Source: Haloarcula nitratireducens (GTDB lineage Archaea > Halobacteriota > Halobacteria > Halobacteriales > Haloarculaceae). Taken from it: a stretch of DNA of 64,000 nucleotides. This document shows positions 64,000 to 64,000 of this stretch, one piece after another. A program made the translations under genes and the position numbers. Where the stretch lies: assembly GCF_019599505.1 (NCBI RefSeq), contig NZ_RKLT01000002.1, forward strand, positions 434,001-498,000. Reading direction: 5' to 3'. The notes under the pieces are model-generated. The model was not told where the DNA came from, did no database searches, and worked only from the letters and a program-made list of their open reading frames with translations. The stretch's first letter is position 1, and each line of letters opens with the position of its first letter.

Positions 64000-64000
64000 C

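Overview
The window is 64 kb of GC-rich chromosome from a halophilic archaeon (class Halobacteria). The evidence is the acidic (Asp/Glu-rich) proteins, HalX response regulators, Tat-type lipoprotein signals, a PGF-CTERM tail, TATA boxes about 25-30 nt upstream of start codons with almost no 5' leader, transcription factor S, Cbf5 pseudouridine synthase, and a bacterioruberin (C50 carotenoid) cluster in the order crtD-lyeJ-cruF. That order resembles Haloarcula-type genomes, but the genus is inference. I see no provirus, no CRISPR array and no complete insertion sequence.

Layout. 0-6 kb: PAS-like fragment, HalX regulator, NAD kinase, KaiC/RAD55-like ATPase, two convergent universal stress proteins and a Tat-secreted protein. 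7-13.4 kb: complete leftward peptide-type ABC importer (binding protein, two permeases, two ATPases). 13.5-17.1 kb: cobalamin importer with btuF divergent from btuCD and an inverted repeat between them. 17-20.5 kb: MrfA-like helicase and an MscS channel. 20.5-27.1 kb: Lrp/AsnC regulator, carA and a convergent carB, with panE-like and HAD-like genes between. 27-33 kb: small haloarchaea-type proteins, lipoproteins and an FAD reductase. 33.2-33.6 kb: dense hairpin array. 33.5-44.2 kb: amine-oxidase-like flavoprotein, sensor kinase with a likely frameshift, thrB, SDR, 2-hydroxyacid dehydrogenase, peroxiredoxin, then adk-DUF106-cmk-cbf5 and tRNA-Pro(GGG). 44.5-50.9 kb: ilvD, RFA-P-synthase-like GHMP protein, degenerate RAD55 ATPase, coiled-coil and DPF-motif proteins, tfs. 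51.4-57.1 kb: second HalX regulator, ZIP transporter, SDR, carotenoid operon. 57-64 kb: FNT channel, old yellow enzyme, a structured repeat element, DUF368 transporter, small proteins, and a PurD-like ATP-grasp gene running off the right edge.

The genes are mostly housekeeping: pyrimidine/arginine precursor supply (carAB), cofactors, nucleotide kinases, branched-chain amino acids, transport and signalling. The least ordinary signals are non-coding. They are (1) an array of hairpins whose stems differ in sequence yet stay self-complementary, with related copies elsewhere; (2) a 69-bp tandem repeat after the Lrp gene that re-encodes the Lrp C-terminal peptide with different codons; (3) a near-identical 15-bp inverted repeat upstream of both carA and carB; and (4) two genes preceded by a tiny ORF placed at the predicted transcription start, whose stop overlaps the gene's ATG. 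No single wholly new enzyme system is evident; the hairpin array is the best candidate for something undescribed.
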